Notes: generated from the letters alone by a model not told the origin. A stretch of 64,000 nt of DNA from Actinophytocola algeriensis (GCF_014203735.1 NZ_JACHJQ010000001.1:372001-436000); one strand, 5' to 3'; positions 34,351 through 43,149 are shown, numbered from the stretch's first letter. Made by a program: numbers and translations.

Positions 34351-35249
34351 TTCAGGTAGACCCTTTCCTGGGTGATGGGGTAGCCGGCCTTGGCGAAGTT
34401 GGCCGCCATCGGCGTGTTGGTCGAGTCGGTCTCGGCGACGATCTCCTCGACGCCCTCCTCGACCAGCATGTGCGTGGCCTCCACGAGCAGGTCGAAGGCG
34501 TAGCCGTGCCCGCGCTGCTCGGGCACCACACCGATGATGCCGATGACCGGGTTCGAGTAGTTCCGGCCGGGCACGGTCAGTCCGACGACCTCACCGTCCG
34601 GTGTGTACGCGAGCCGCCACCACTCCCTCGGCGACGGCATCCAGTTGAGGAACGCCAGCTCGTCACGGGCGGCCGCGTCGACGCCGTCCTGGTCACGGGT
34701 GCGTTTCTCGTGCGCGTCGAGCGAGCCGACGACGATGCGCCGGAGCACGTCGAGGATCCGCTCGTCGTCCGGCTCCGGCCGGAACTCCAGCCGTCCCGGC
34801 CGCGGTGGCAGCCCGTCCTCGGGGGTCCACCGGTAGCGCAGCCGCTCGACGAACGGTGTCATGCCCGCCCGCTGTGCCACGTCGACGCGTGCCTCGGCGG
34901 CCGCGCGGACGTCGGGATGGTCCCGCCATCCCGGCGGCACGAGCAGGCAGTACTCGACGGCGAAACCCGCTTCCTTCAGCAGGTCGACGGCCGTGTCGTC
35001 CTCGCCGTCGGCGAAGTCGAGCCAGTCCAGCGCGACCGGTGCGGTGTCCTCCGGCCCGCCCCACCAGGCGGCCCGCGCGACCACGGTGCCGTCGCGCAGC
35101 GCGACCCACGTCCACTCGGGGCGGTACTGGTGCAGCGTCACCAGCTCGCGGTAGTCGCGGCCGACGCTCTGGAAGCCGACGAGTGCCGGGTCTTCGAGGG
35201 AGAGGAAGAGGTGCTCTTCACCCGCGGTGAGCGGGCGCAGTTCCAACAT
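34347..35249 (-). CDS. GNAT-family N-acetyltransferase
   Basis: 300 residues. The C-terminal half is a GNAT fold with the acetyl-CoA-binding V-P-E-Q-R-G-H-G-Y motif (IIGVVPEQRGHGYAFDLLV) and a following helix (ANFAKAGYPI). The N-terminal half is an extra domain of similar size, making a two-lobed protein. ATG 35249 starts the first β-strand (MLELRPL). The mRNA leader upstream contains a candidate 24-codon ORF. It is translationally coupled to the methyltransferase downstream. Acceptor unknown. Confidence 0.85.
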   Translation of the reverse strand: MLELRPLTAGEEHLFLSLEDPALVGFQSVGRDYRELVTLHQYRPEWTWVALRDGTVVARAAWWGGPEDTAPVALDWLDFADGEDDTAVDLLKEAGFAVEYCLLVPPGWRDHPDVRAAAEARVDVAQRAGMTPFVERLRYRWTPEDGLPPRPGRLEFRPEPDDERILDVLRRIVVGSLDAHEKRTRDQDGVDAAARDELAFLNWMPSPREWWRLAYTPDGEVVGLTVPGRNYSNPVIGIIGVVPEQRGHGYAFDLLVEATHMLVEEGVEEIVAETDSTNTPMAANFAKAGYPITQERVYLK

Positions 35250-35257
35250 GTGTGTCC

Positions 35258-35332
35258 TTACGGGTGAGCTGTGCTCCCCCGCGCGGACGCCCGGAACGCG
35301 AGGTGGGAGCACGTGAACGTCGTTGCGATCAA
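35258..35332 (-). CDS. Candidate 24-codon leader ORF of the GNAT gene
   Basis: In the leader of the GNAT gene, a near-perfect ribosome-binding sequence AAGGGAGGTGAGGGCC precedes TTG 35332, opening a 24-codon frame (first residues MIATTFTCSHLAFRASARG) that ends in TAA at 35258, only nine bases before the GNAT ATG. The strong Shine-Dalgarno sequence with no other gene to serve suggests translation, perhaps for attenuation or coupling. The peptide is not of a type I recognise. Confidence 0.4.
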   Translation of the reverse strand: MIATTFTCSHLAFRASARGSTAHP

Positions 35333-35358
35333 GGCCCTCACCTCCCTTCGTCCGTTGG

Positions 35359-35380
35359 GCGTGGCTACAGGTAACCACGC
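35359..35380 (-). terminator. Hairpin after the ABA4-like gene
   Basis: Arms GCGTGG and CCACGC (35359-35364 and 35375-35380), extendable through one mismatch by TAC/GTA, form a stable hairpin starting just after the stop of the ABA4-like gene. There is no T tract, as is usual for actinobacterial terminators. It separates that gene from the GNAT leader. Confidence 0.5.
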
Positions 35381-35383
35381 GGG

Positions 35384-35791
35384 TCAAGTTCTTTTCCGGA
35401 TTGCCAGGTAGAGCGGTAGGCCGATGGGGGAGAGCAGCACGGTGAGGACGAGCAGCGGGCCCATGAGGAGCGGGTGCACGCGGCGTGCGCGGCTGTCGAG
35501 GTACATCCAGCGGCCGACGAACAGGTCCCACGCGATGATCTGCGCCCAGACGGCGGTGACGGCGGCGGGATCGGCGAGCAGGCCGGTGAACCCGGTGAGG
35601 CTGGGGCTCGTCACCACCGTCCACAGTGGCCCCACGACGGGTGCCGCGGCGACAGCCCAGACGATGAGGACCGGGGACACCAGCCACGGCGTGCCCACGA
35701 TCCTGGCGGTCCACGACCAGGTCGGCGCGAAGATCATGAGCGCCCAGAACGGCGCGGCGGCATAGAACGCGAGATCGAAGAGCAGGCTCAT
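35384..35791 (-). CDS. ABA4-like family membrane protein
   Basis: 135 residues with four hydrophobic helices: LLFDLAFYAAAPFWALMIF, then VSPVLIVWAVAAAP, then TAVWAQIIAWDLFVGRWMYL, then the C-terminal LLVLTVLLSPIGLPLYL. The helix with a Trp-Asp pair and the arrangement DxxVGRWxYLD match the ABA4/DUF4281 family, linked in plants to neoxanthin formation; bacterial members have unknown function. Its ATG overlaps the stop of the broken membrane gene upstream (ATGA), so the pair were co-translated. A carotenoid-related role would be speculation. Confidence 0.78.
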   Translation of the reverse strand: MSLLFDLAFYAAAPFWALMIFAPTWSWTARIVGTPWLVSPVLIVWAVAAAPVVGPLWTVVTSPSLTGFTGLLADPAAVTAVWAQIIAWDLFVGRWMYLDSRARRVHPLLMGPLLVLTVLLSPIGLPLYLAIRKRT

Positions 35792-36736
35792 GCGACAGCC
35801 ATCTCCTTCTTGATGAGGGCGGCCCGCACCCCACCCGCGGTGCAGGCGACGAGCACCCCGAACGCGGCGGCGGTCCACCCGTCCGGGCTGGTGAGCGGCT
35901 GGCCCCGCAGTGCCTGCCAGGTGACGAGCGCGGTGAGCCCCGCGTAGGCGAGGCCGCCGACGACGACGAGGCGGGTCCTGGCACCGGGGTTCAGGCCGGT
36001 TCGGGCCAGCAGGACCGCGAGCAACGGGAGTGCCTGGAGGGCGTGGATGCCGACGAAGTGCGGGATGCGCAGGTCACCGCCGGTGGTGCTCCAGCCGGTG
36101 ACCGGCATGCCGGGCCCGCCGTCCGGCACCCCGACGCTGTGCGCGCCGACCCGGTCCGGCGACAGCCCGTGGTCGAGCGCCGCGAGCTGGTCCGGGGTGG
36201 CCCCGGTCATGAGGAACGCGAGCCCGATCCCCGCCGACCCGAGCCCGATCCCGAAGCGCAGCGCCCAGGTGAGGGTCCGGTCCGGAACCCGCTCCCGGAG
36301 CAGCACGACGCCCTGGACCATCCCGAGCACCCAGACCACGCTGATCGCGACGCCCATGACCGTGAACAGGGCGGTGTCGAGGCTGGTCGCGGCGTTGAAG
36401 TGACTGGCGCGCCCCCGGACGACCTGCCCGACGATCACGATCATCTCGACACCCAGGAGCACGGCGGTCAGCGTGCCGCCCCACCACATCAGACGGCGGG
36501 GTCTCCGCTGCAGGGAGAGCAGCCAGGACCAGGTCAGCGCGTACACCATCAGGGAGACCGAGAAACGCCGCAACCGTCGGCTTCATCCCCTTCGGCGACG
36601 TCGACCAGGACTTGAACGGCTTGAGCCAGATCGGCTCGCCGGTCATGGTCCGGTCGTCGAGAAGCAGGCCGGTCGCGGAGACGAGCGTGGTGACGAGCAT
36701 CAGCGCGCTGAAGCCGAGCAGCGGTCGGTGGGTCAT
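35788..36736 (-). pseudogene. Membrane protein gene broken by an insertion-type frameshift
   Basis: The 5' part, from ATG 36736, encodes HRPLLGFSALMLVTTLV and GEPIWLKPFK. The 3' part, in another frame, encodes FSVSLMVYALTWSWLLSL and six further helices to 35788. Joined directly, KPFK + FSVSLMVYALTWSW gives the continuous family-type sequence. Between them lie 46 extra bases (about 36567-36612), which put the halves out of frame. A TTG at 36573 could start a truncated protein lacking the first helix. The ABA4-like gene downstream overlaps by ATGA. The intact protein is a seven- to eight-helix membrane protein I cannot name. Confidence 0.7.
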
Positions 36737-36745
36737 GTGGATAGT

Positions 36746-37165
36746 TTAAGTATCGATACTGAGACTACCCACAGCTTCGCTCCGTGCTGCGAGCCGTGCC
36801 GTCGGCGACCAGCGCCCTTCCCGCGGCCGGTGCCTCTCCAACAGCCACGTCTGTTCCCGCCACCCCGAGTAGGGCGACGCGATGCCGAAGCGCGGTCCAG
36901 CCATCGCCGTGTGGCCGGGCTCGGGGTACGCCCAAGCCCGGCCGCTCACGCGGCGTCCGGTTCCGGGGCAAGCTCCGGGCTTGTTCAGTTGTCGTCGGCT
37001 CCTTGGCCGGGTCCTCCTTCCGTGCTCGGGCGCGGACAGGTGTGCGAGCTTGGCCGCGTGGCGGGCCGCCAGCCCGTGGCGGCGGCGTGCCTCGAACGCG
37101 GCGCGTCCGGCGGCTCGGGCCGCGCGTCTGGCGCGTAGCTCGTCTGACCGGGCGGCGGCGGTCAT
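36746..37165 (-). CDS. Hypothetical basic protein
   Basis: 139 residues, Arg/Ala-rich. The first 43 residues form a long basic helix (ELRARRAARAAGRAAFEARR, then HGLAARHAAKLAHLS), followed by a disordered stretch and a C-terminal part with ASPYSGWREQTWLLERH. No catalytic motif. The start ATG 37165 lies 15 bases after the SnoaL-like stop with no obvious ribosome-binding site. Its last codons overlap the AGTATCGATACT palindrome in front of the broken membrane gene, so the 3' end doubles as promoter sequence. It could be spurious. Confidence 0.4.
   Translation of the reverse strand: MTAAARSDELRARRAARAAGRAAFEARRRHGLAARHAAKLAHLSAPEHGRRTRPRSRRQLNKPGACPGTGRRVSGRAWAYPEPGHTAMAGPRFGIASPYSGWREQTWLLERHRPREGRWSPTARLAARSEAVGSLSIDT
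36749..36760. promoter_or_regulatory. 12-bp perfect palindrome AGTATCGATACT
   Basis: A perfect palindrome 12 bases upstream of the ATG of the broken membrane gene (36736), in an AT-rich patch (TAAACTATCC) that could supply a -10 element. It looks like a repressor operator. The cognate regulator is not obvious; PaaX nearby recognises a different type of site. Confidence 0.45.
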
Positions 37166-37180
37166 GGCGCCGCCGCCCGG

Positions 37181-37534
37181 TCACGGGATGAACGTGGGCT
37201 GGTCCACGGCCCATAACCAGTAGCCGTCGGGCTGGCGGTGGGCGATTTCGACCGTGACGGCGCCGTTCGGTAGATCTGTCGCGGTCAGGGCCAGGTCGCC
37301 GCTCACCAGCGGTGGGCGTTGGCGGCCAGGGGACAGCGCGGGCGCGGACGCCACGAAATCCCGGTACACAGCACGGATTTCGTCGTGGCCCGTCGCTATC
37401 GTGCCCTCCGGGAAGGCCAGCACCGCGTTGCGCTCGTACAGGGCCACCAAGCCCTCCACATCGCCCGCGTTCGCGCGTTCCACGAAGTACCTGCCAAGGT
37501 CGTTGGGGTCCGTGGCCCCCGGGGTGACTGCCAT
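37181..37534 (-). CDS. SnoaL-like (NTF2-fold) protein
   Basis: 117 residues of the NTF2/SnoaL-like fold: DLGRYFVERANAGDVEGLVALYERNAVLAFPEG is the classic helical start and first strand, followed by GHDEIRAVYRDFVAS and a β-sheet ending in GYWLWAVDQPT. Such domains act as small isomerases, hydrolases or binding modules; no diagnostic catalytic pair is clear. The ATG at 37534 begins the family fold. It lies 58 bases from paaX on the same strand, so it may share that transcript. Confidence 0.8.
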   Translation of the reverse strand: MAVTPGATDPNDLGRYFVERANAGDVEGLVALYERNAVLAFPEGTIATGHDEIRAVYRDFVASAPALSPGRQRPPLVSGDLALTATDLPNGAVTVEIAHRQPDGYWLWAVDQPTFIP

Positions 37535-37592
37535 GCGCGCACCTTGCCACCGGGCACCGACAATTCCCGGTGGTCGTCCACAGGGCACCCGG

Positions 37593-38441
37593 CTACTCGG
37601 CCGCCAGTTCCGACCAGCGTTCCTGCGCGGGCCCCCGCCACCGCACGTGCAGGTCGTTGAACAGAGCCGTCGCCGTCGTTCCGGTCCACTTCGGAGGCAG
37701 CAGCGCCGCGGGCAGTTGCGGGTCCAGGAACGGGAACCGGCGCCACTCGTGCACCAGCATGGCCTGCGCCCGCAGCACCTCGTCGGGTGTCGCGGGCGAC
37801 AGGTCGCGGAACTCGTCGATGAACCGCTGGTAGCGGGCACCGACGTCGGCGAGGTCCCACGCGCTCGTCACCATCGACCGTTCCGACCCCAGCGCGCCGT
37901 AGCCTGCCAGGAACGACATGGCCTGCGACGACAGGTCCAGCTCGTCGAGGATGAGCTTCGCGTCCGCTTCCGCCGCCGGGTGCGGGGTGATCCACACCCC
38001 GGCCGTCGGGGTGCCGAAGCCCGCCCAGCTGAGCCTGGTCCGCAGCTTGTGCCGCAGGTCGCGCATCGACTCCGGCACCGAGACCAGGACCACCAGCCAC
38101 TGCCCGTCCCACTCGCGGGAGCCGCTGCCGAAGCCGTAGATCCTGGACGCGCCCTCCGCGAGCAACCGCCTGCCAGGCTCGGTCAGCGTCCAGCGCACCC
38201 GTCTGCCGACGCGGTCGGAACGCAGCCAGCCCTCCGCGGCCGTGCGGGCCAGTGCCTGGCGGGCCGCCTTCTCCTCGACGTCGAACAACGCGAGCACGTC
38301 CACCAGCGTCGACGTCCACACGGGCGCCGCCGACGGCAGCACGTACTCACCGAGCAGCGTCGTCAGAAGTGAGCGTGCGCTGCCGCCGCTGACCTCCCGG
38401 CGCCGGCTGACCACCGGACCAGCCATGGATGCTCCCCACAT
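37593..38441 (-). CDS. PaaX-family transcriptional repressor
   Basis: 282 residues: an N-terminal winged helix (SLLTTLLGEYVLP, then VLALFDVEEKAARQALARTAAEGWL), a central PaaX domain (REWDGQWLVVLVSVPE, LRTRLSWAGFG) and a PaaX_C segment (FIDEFRDLSPATPDEVLRAQAMLVHEWRRFPFLDP). PaaX proteins repress phenylacetate catabolism genes and are inactivated by phenylacetyl-CoA. No paa genes are in the window; the box operon 3 kb away is a CoA-aromatic pathway, so a related effector is conceivable. The ATG overlaps the alkyltransferase stop by one base. Confidence 0.9.
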   Translation of the reverse strand: MWGASMAGPVVSRRREVSGGSARSLLTTLLGEYVLPSAAPVWTSTLVDVLALFDVEEKAARQALARTAAEGWLRSDRVGRRVRWTLTEPGRRLLAEGASRIYGFGSGSREWDGQWLVVLVSVPESMRDLRHKLRTRLSWAGFGTPTAGVWITPHPAAEADAKLILDELDLSSQAMSFLAGYGALGSERSMVTSAWDLADVGARYQRFIDEFRDLSPATPDEVLRAQAMLVHEWRRFPFLDPQLPAALLPPKWTGTTATALFNDLHVRWRGPAQERWSELAAE

Positions 38442-38971
38442 CAGAACAGTGTCGGTGGAAGATATCCCTCCAACGTCAGCAGGCGACGTTTCGACTCGAC
38501 ACCGGTGCCGCCGCTGAACCCGCCGAGACCGTCACCCGCGACCACCCGGTGGCACGGCACGACGATCGGGATCGGGTTGCTCCCCATGATCGACCCGATG
38601 CCGCGCGGCGGAATGCCGGAACCGCTGCGTGTCGCCAGCTCCCCGTACGTCACGACCTCGCCGTAGCCCACCGTCGAGTACAGCGTGCCGAGCACCCGCC
38701 GCTGCGCTTCGGACATCAGCCGCCAGTCCACCTCGATGTCGAAGTTCCGCAGCTCACCGGAGAAGTACTTCGACAGCTGGGTGCGAATCCCGTCCGTCCG
38801 CTCGGGGGCCGGTTCCTCCGCGAGCCCCAGCCGCGCGGAGATCGCGGCTCTGATGTGCGGCGAGTCCGAGAAGGCGGTGGCCACCAGGCCGTCGGTGGTG
38901 ACCGCCGCCAACACGTCACCGAGTTCTGTCGGCACACTGCCGAACGCGACCGTGCCAGTGCTGTCCGCCAT
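38441..38971 (-). CDS. Methylated-DNA-protein cysteine methyltransferase
   Basis: 176 residues. The active-site motif PIVVPCHRVV (Cys near residue 138) is the acceptor of O6-alkyl groups from guanine in a suicide reaction. The helix-turn-helix GTLYSTVGYGEVVTYGELA and IPPRGIGSIMGSNP precede it; GLGGFSGG follows. This is direct-reversal DNA repair. It overlaps paaX by one base. Start at ATG 38971. Confidence 0.93.
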   Translation of the reverse strand: MADSTGTVAFGSVPTELGDVLAAVTTDGLVATAFSDSPHIRAAISARLGLAEEPAPERTDGIRTQLSKYFSGELRNFDIEVDWRLMSEAQRRVLGTLYSTVGYGEVVTYGELATRSGSGIPPRGIGSIMGSNPIPIVVPCHRVVAGDGLGGFSGGTGVESKRRLLTLEGYLPPTLF

Positions 38972-39070
38972 CCGGCCATTATGCGCACGTCGCGCCGGGA
39001 TTCGCTGCCCCCTCCCTGCGTGTTCGCCGATTCCGGGGCGGGCCGCCCGCGCTGCTGGCACCATGCCCGC

Positions 39071-39595
39071 ATGGCAAGCAAGATCGGCATTCCGATCGCG
39101 GTCGCCTGCGCGGTCGTCGCCGTCGGTGCGGTGCTCGGCGGGATCATCGTGTTCGCGGACGACGGGAACGAGTCCGGCGGTGGCCGGGCGGCGGGCCCCG
39201 CGCCGACCACGCGGTTGAGCCTGGCGGCACCGGATCCGTCCGGTACGGAACCGGTATCGGACAACCCTTATCCGCGGGTGCCGTCCGAGCAGGTGGACGG
39301 CAACCTGTCCGGCGAGGCGCGCACCGCGGGCCGGCACGTCTACATACCGGTGCAGGACAACGACTGCTGGCGGGAACAGGTGTGGCCGCTCGCCGAGCAC
39401 GCCGACCGGGTGGCCGTCGAGATCCGGACGCTGCCCTTCCCGCCGCCGTCCGGCGCGACCCTCGACGCCGACGGCGGCTTCGGCTGTATGGCGTACGGCA
39501 GTCTGGACGGACCCCACGCCGTGGTCGAGCTGGCCGAGCCGCTGGGTGACCGGCGGCTCGTGGTGACGTACGACTACGGCACTCAGCCGAGCTGA
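39071..39595 (+). CDS. Membrane-anchored or secreted hypothetical protein
   Basis: 174 residues. The N-terminus has a hydrophobic anchor (IPIAVACAVVAVGAVLGGIIVF) and then a polar Pro-rich linker (SGGGRAAGPAPTT). The C-terminal ~100 residues form a compact β-rich domain (RHVYIPVQDNDCWREQVW, RLVVTYDY) with two Cys that could form a disulfide. ATG 39071 is the most likely start. It is divergent from the alkyltransferase gene and convergent with the XRE gene, from which the palindromic hairpin at 39602 separates it. Confidence 0.65.
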   Translation: MASKIGIPIAVACAVVAVGAVLGGIIVFADDGNESGGGRAAGPAPTTRLSLAAPDPSGTEPVSDNPYPRVPSEQVDGNLSGEARTAGRHVYIPVQDNDCWREQVWPLAEHADRVAVEIRTLPFPPPSGATLDADGGFGCMAYGSLDGPHAVVELAEPLGDRRLVVTYDYGTQPS

Positions 39596-39601
39596 GGTCC
39601 C

Positions 39602-39642
39602 GAAAGACGCTTCGGGGCGTTCAGTGTCCTAAAGCGTCTTTC
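39602..39642. terminator. Bidirectional terminator hairpin (GAAAGACGCTT repeat)
   Basis: GAAAGACGCTT (39602-39612) is matched perfectly by AAGCGTCTTTC (39632-39642): an 11-bp stem with a 19-base loop, located between two convergent genes. The stem starts with A and ends in TTTC, so it can serve both strands. It belongs to the dispersed GAAAGGCGC-type repeat family also seen near 43.2 and 47.4 kb. Confidence 0.7.
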
Positions 39643-39694
39643 AGGGCATCGCCGAGTGGCCTGAGGACCCGGCAAACGTTGGTGGACAACAGCA

Positions 39695-39952
39695 CTAAGC
39701 CGACTGTTCCGAGTGCCCGAGCCGGGGGAACGGCGAGGTGGAGAACACCACCTCCACCGCCACCCCGAAGTACTCCGCGATCCGCAGCGCGAGGAACAGC
39801 GACGGGCTGTACTCGCCGCGCTCCAGGTAACCGATCGTCTGGTAGTGGACGCCGAGCGCCTCCGCCAGCTGCCGGCGCGACACCCCGCGTTCGACGCGGA
39901 GCATCGCGATCCGGTTGTAGATCGTCTCGTTGGTCGTGCTCTTGCCTGTCAT
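39695..39952 (-). CDS. XRE-family helix-turn-helix regulator
   Basis: 85 residues, almost entirely an HTH_3 domain: NRIAMLRVERGVSRRQLAEAL then GVHYQTIGYLERGEYSPSLFLALRIAEYF. This compact type resembles the YozG/AcrR-unrelated small regulators encoded at the end of ABC-2 operons. The ATG overlaps the permease stop by four bases (ATGA), so it is part of the ABC operon and may regulate it. No ligand domain is present. Confidence 0.88.
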   Translation of the reverse strand: MTGKSTTNETIYNRIAMLRVERGVSRRQLAEALGVHYQTIGYLERGEYSPSLFLALRIAEYFGVAVEVVFSTSPFPRLGHSEQSA

Positions 39953-40788
39953 GTCACCCGCTGCATGGCCTTCTCCCGGCGCTCGGCGACGCTCGAGCCG
40001 GACTCGCGGCGTGCCATCCTGCGCAACACCATAGGGGCCACGATCAGCCCGGCCGCCGCCCACGCGCCGAGCACACCCAGCATCTCCAGGTGCCGCCACG
40101 ACTCGCCGATCTCCACCGCGGACAGCCCGTCCGGCAGCATCGCCGAGCGCATGCCCAGGCCCAGCCAGTAGATCGGGAACACCTGCGCGAGGCCCTGCAC
40201 CCACTCCGGCATCGCGCTGATCGGGTAGAAGATGCCGGAGATCGCGACCAGCCCCATGACCGGCAGCATGATGATCCCGGTGTTGCGCGTGTTGGAGAAC
40301 ATCGAGCCGGCGACCGCACCCAGCGGTAGGGTCGCGACCAGCCCGAGCGCCATCACCCAGATCAGGGTGAACCAGTCGATCGTGATGCCGTCCAGCATGA
40401 ACAGGCTCGGGATCAGCACAATCGACTGGGCGACCACGGTCATCCCGGACACCGTCACGATCTTGCCGATCAGGTAGCCGAGCATGCCGTTCGGGATCGC
40501 TTTGGCCCGCAACAGCGTGCCGTCCTCGCGTTCCACGGCCAGCTGCATCATCAGCGTGACGAGCCCACCGAACGCGATGCCCATGCCGATCACGCTCGGC
40601 AGCGTGCGCGAGCCGAGCGAGAACGTCGTGCCCGGCACGGTCGAGTCGCGCATGAAGAACATGACGATCAGGAAGACCATCGACGGGAAGATGTAGTTCC
40701 ACAGGTCCTGGCCGTTGGTCAGCGTCTGCCGCACCTCGGCGCGGCCCCGCGCGAGGCCTGCCCGCACCGCCGCCGTCGTGGAAGTCAT
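39949..40788 (-). CDS. ABC-2 type transporter permease
   Basis: 279 residues with six helices and the ABC-2 membrane-domain layout: a cytoplasmic start, LWNYIFPSMVFLIVMFF as helix 1, the VEREDGTLLRAKAIP coupling loop, and FYPISAMPEWVQGLAQVFPIYW, a re-entrant segment conserved in the DrrB/NodJ group. Overlaps on both sides (ATGA) with the ATPase and XRE genes show a tight operon. Such exporters often carry drugs or lipids; substrate unknown. Confidence 0.88.
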   Translation of the reverse strand: MTSTTAAVRAGLARGRAEVRQTLTNGQDLWNYIFPSMVFLIVMFFMRDSTVPGTTFSLGSRTLPSVIGMGIAFGGLVTLMMQLAVEREDGTLLRAKAIPNGMLGYLIGKIVTVSGMTVVAQSIVLIPSLFMLDGITIDWFTLIWVMALGLVATLPLGAVAGSMFSNTRNTGIIMLPVMGLVAISGIFYPISAMPEWVQGLAQVFPIYWLGLGMRSAMLPDGLSAVEIGESWRHLEMLGVLGAWAAAGLIVAPMVLRRMARRESGSSVAERREKAMQRVT

Positions 40789-41753
40789 CGGGTCACCACC
40801 TCGAACTCGCGCACCGCGGCCTCCTGCCTGCCCGACTCGAACTGCTGCACCATCGCCATGTAGGTGTCCTCGAGGCTGGCGCGGCGCACCTCCAGGTCGG
40901 CGAGCTTGTCGTCGTGCTGTGCGAACAGCTGCCGCACGAACTCGGTCGCGTCGCTCGTCGAGTGCACGAACCGCTGCCCGTCGACCGTCCACTTGACCTC
41001 GGCCTCGGTCGACATCCGCCGGGCCAGCTCGTCGGCGGACCCGTCGGCGATGATCGTGCCGCCCGCGAGGATCAGGATCCGGTCGGCCAGCTTCTCGGCC
41101 TCGTCCAGGTCGTGCGTGGTCAGCAGGATCGTCGTCGCGGCGTCGGCCAGCTGGTGCACGAGGTCGTGGAACTCGCGGCGCGCCTCCGGGTCGAACCCGG
41201 CGGTCGGCTCATCGAGGAACAGCAGCTCCGGTCGCCCGACGATCCCGATCGCGACATCCAGCCTGCGGCGCTGCCCGCCGGAGAGCCGCGAGATCTTCTT
41301 GTCCGCGTGCTCGGTGAGCCCGACCGCGGCGACCAGCTCGTCGGCGTCCCACGGCCGCGTGATGTGGTCCGTGCTGTACGGCGCGTAGTAGAGCCCCAGG
41401 TGCTGCAGCAACTCGCGGACCTTCCACTTGCCGTGGTCCCGCCAGGACTGCAGCACGACCCCCAGTCGTGCCCGCCAGTTCTCGTCCCCGTGCGCCGGGT
41501 CGACGCCCAGCACGCTCACGTCCCCCGCCGAGCGCATCCGGAACCCCTCGAGAATCTCGATGGTCGTCGTCTTGCCGGCCCCGTTCGGGCCCAGCAACGC
41601 GACCACCTCACCCGGATGAGCGGTGAAGTTCACCCCAGTCAGCACGTCCTTCGTGCCGTACCGCATCCGCAAGTCACGGACGTCGAGCACGTTCCCCTCC
41701 GGCGCAGGCTTCGTCCCCCTCGCCTGCGTCTCCGCGTGATCAACCACGGCCAC
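40785..41753 (-). CDS. ABC-2 exporter ATP-binding protein (DrrA-like)
   Basis: 322 residues. Walker [13 protein letters not shown]-loop LQSWRDHG, signature [11 protein letters not shown], Walker [19 protein letters not shown] and H-loop [10 protein letters not shown] are all canonical. A ~90-residue C-terminal extension follows, as in DrrA-like exporters. GTG 41753 has AGGAGG six bases upstream. It is first in the operon with the ABC-2 permease and an XRE regulator. Confidence 0.92.
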   Translation of the reverse strand: MAVVDHAETQARGTKPAPEGNVLDVRDLRMRYGTKDVLTGVNFTAHPGEVVALLGPNGAGKTTTIEILEGFRMRSAGDVSVLGVDPAHGDENWRARLGVVLQSWRDHGKWKVRELLQHLGLYYAPYSTDHITRPWDADELVAAVGLTEHADKKISRLSGGQRRRLDVAIGIVGRPELLFLDEPTAGFDPEARREFHDLVHQLADAATTILLTTHDLDEAEKLADRILILAGGTIIADGSADELARRMSTEAEVKWTVDGQRFVHSTSDATEFVRQLFAQHDDKLADLEVRRASLEDTYMAMVQQFESGRQEAAVREFEVVTR

Positions 41754-41842
41754 GGTCCACCTCCTGTCGTTCTTCTGCTCCGAAAGATAGCAGGAGTACT
41801 ACATCTGAAGGTAGGTGTTATCCGATCTGTTCAGTATCTGGA

Positions 41843-42916
41843 TCAGCGGCGGGACTGGGCGCGCAGCGTGATCAGGGTGGTGAGGTCCTCGCCGAGGGGC
41901 TCCTCGATCGGCAGCAGCCAGTTCTCGTCCGCGCCGCGCAGGCGTACGGCGTGGCCGGGTGGTACCTCGATGCTGGTCCCGGTGCTGGCCTGCCACGTGG
42001 TGGCGGTGCCGACGGGCTCGAGCCGGGCCTCGGACAGCTCGGCCCACAGGATCTCCTTGCGCACCTTGCCTTTCCCGGCACCGAGGCGGTCCAGCACCAG
42101 GCGGTCGCGCTGGACACGGAGGCGGGCGGGCGAGTCCGGCACCTGGTACGGGACCTCCAGCTCCGACGGCACCAGGTCCAGCGCGATCGGCTGGCTCAGG
42201 CGCCACAGGACCAGCCTGCCCATCAGGTAGTTGAGCCACACGAGCCCGGCGCCGAGTGCGAGGTTCGGCAGGAACGACCCGCCGGACCCCATGACCGAAC
42301 CGAGCAGCACACCCGGCGCGAGCGCGAACACCGCGAGCCACAGGCACGTCTTCGGCCACATCGCGAACATCGTCCTGCGGACCAGGAACACCAGCAGCAC
42401 CAACCCCGGGAGGATCGCCGCGTAGCCCACGCGGCCGATGGCGTCGCGGAACTCGGCGCCGAACGTCGGGTCCGGGGCGCCGAAGCCGGCGAACGTCTCG
42501 CCGAACGACACGCTCGCCCACGCCGACATGGCCACCTGGCCGAGGAGTGGCACCAGCGTGGCGAGCAGCAGGAACGGCGCGGCCAGGCACCACCGCGCGA
42601 CCAGGCCCGGGCCGGCGGGCAGCGGTGCCATGTCGTCGGTGACCGCCAGCTCGGCGCGGGTGCGCGGGGTGTCGCGGCGCTTCTCGGCGCGGCGCCACAC
42701 CCACAGACCACCCGCGCCGATGCTGCCGAAGAACAGCGCGCCGAACAGGTAGCCGATCATGCCGCCGATGCCCCGGCTGTCGACGCCCATCGCGTCGCCG
42801 ACCGCCGGGACCACAGCGCCGACCGCCATCGCCAGCCCGACCAGCCCCAGCACACCGCACAGACCGATCGGGATCAGCAGTACCCCCGAGCTGGTCCGTT
42901 CCTCACCTCTGACCAT
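41843..42916 (-). CDS. Polytopic membrane protein of unknown function
   Basis: 357 residues. Two N-terminal helices ([20 protein letters not shown] and [19 protein letters not shown]), an intracellular segment, then further helices to about residue 230. A soluble C-terminal domain follows ([37 protein letters not shown]), resembling PH-like bacterial membrane-associated domains. ATG 42916 has GAGGGGG about seven bases upstream. It is transcribed alone on the minus strand. I do not recognise the family. Confidence 0.7.
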   Translation of the reverse strand: MVRGEERTSSGVLLIPIGLCGVLGLVGLAMAVGAVVPAVGDAMGVDSRGIGGMIGYLFGALFFGSIGAGGLWVWRRAEKRRDTPRTRAELAVTDDMAPLPAGPGLVARWCLAAPFLLLATLVPLLGQVAMSAWASVSFGETFAGFGAPDPTFGAEFRDAIGRVGYAAILPGLVLLVFLVRRTMFAMWPKTCLWLAVFALAPGVLLGSVMGSGGSFLPNLALGAGLVWLNYLMGRLVLWRLSQPIALDLVPSELEVPYQVPDSPARLRVQRDRLVLDRLGAGKGKVRKEILWAELSEARLEPVGTATTWQASTGTSIEVPPGHAVRLRGADENWLLPIEEPLGEDLTTLITLRAQSRR

Positions 42917-42999
42917 CGCAAGCCCCCTCTTCCCGGCGGGAAGGTTAGTGCTGTGTCCACTTGCGTTGGCCGGGGTGGGTCCTTGCCGGACGGGCTTTG

Positions 43000-43023
43000 C
43001 CTCCGGCGGCTCCTCGCCGGAGG
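43000..43023. repeat. Perfect inverted repeat
   Basis: CCTCCGGCG (43000-43008) and CGCCGGAGG (43015-43023) pair perfectly over 9 bp with a 6-base loop. A strong structure in a non-coding region; function unknown. Confidence 0.6.
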
Positions 43024-43149
43024 GGCAGGTCTCCGGGATGGCCTCGGGTTGGCAACGGGGTTGGTTTGGCAGGGACTCTTTTCGGTGGTCTGGGGCTTGC
43101 GCCCCCGGCGCCCCCGGCGTCTCCCGCACCCTCACGACATCCCGTCATG

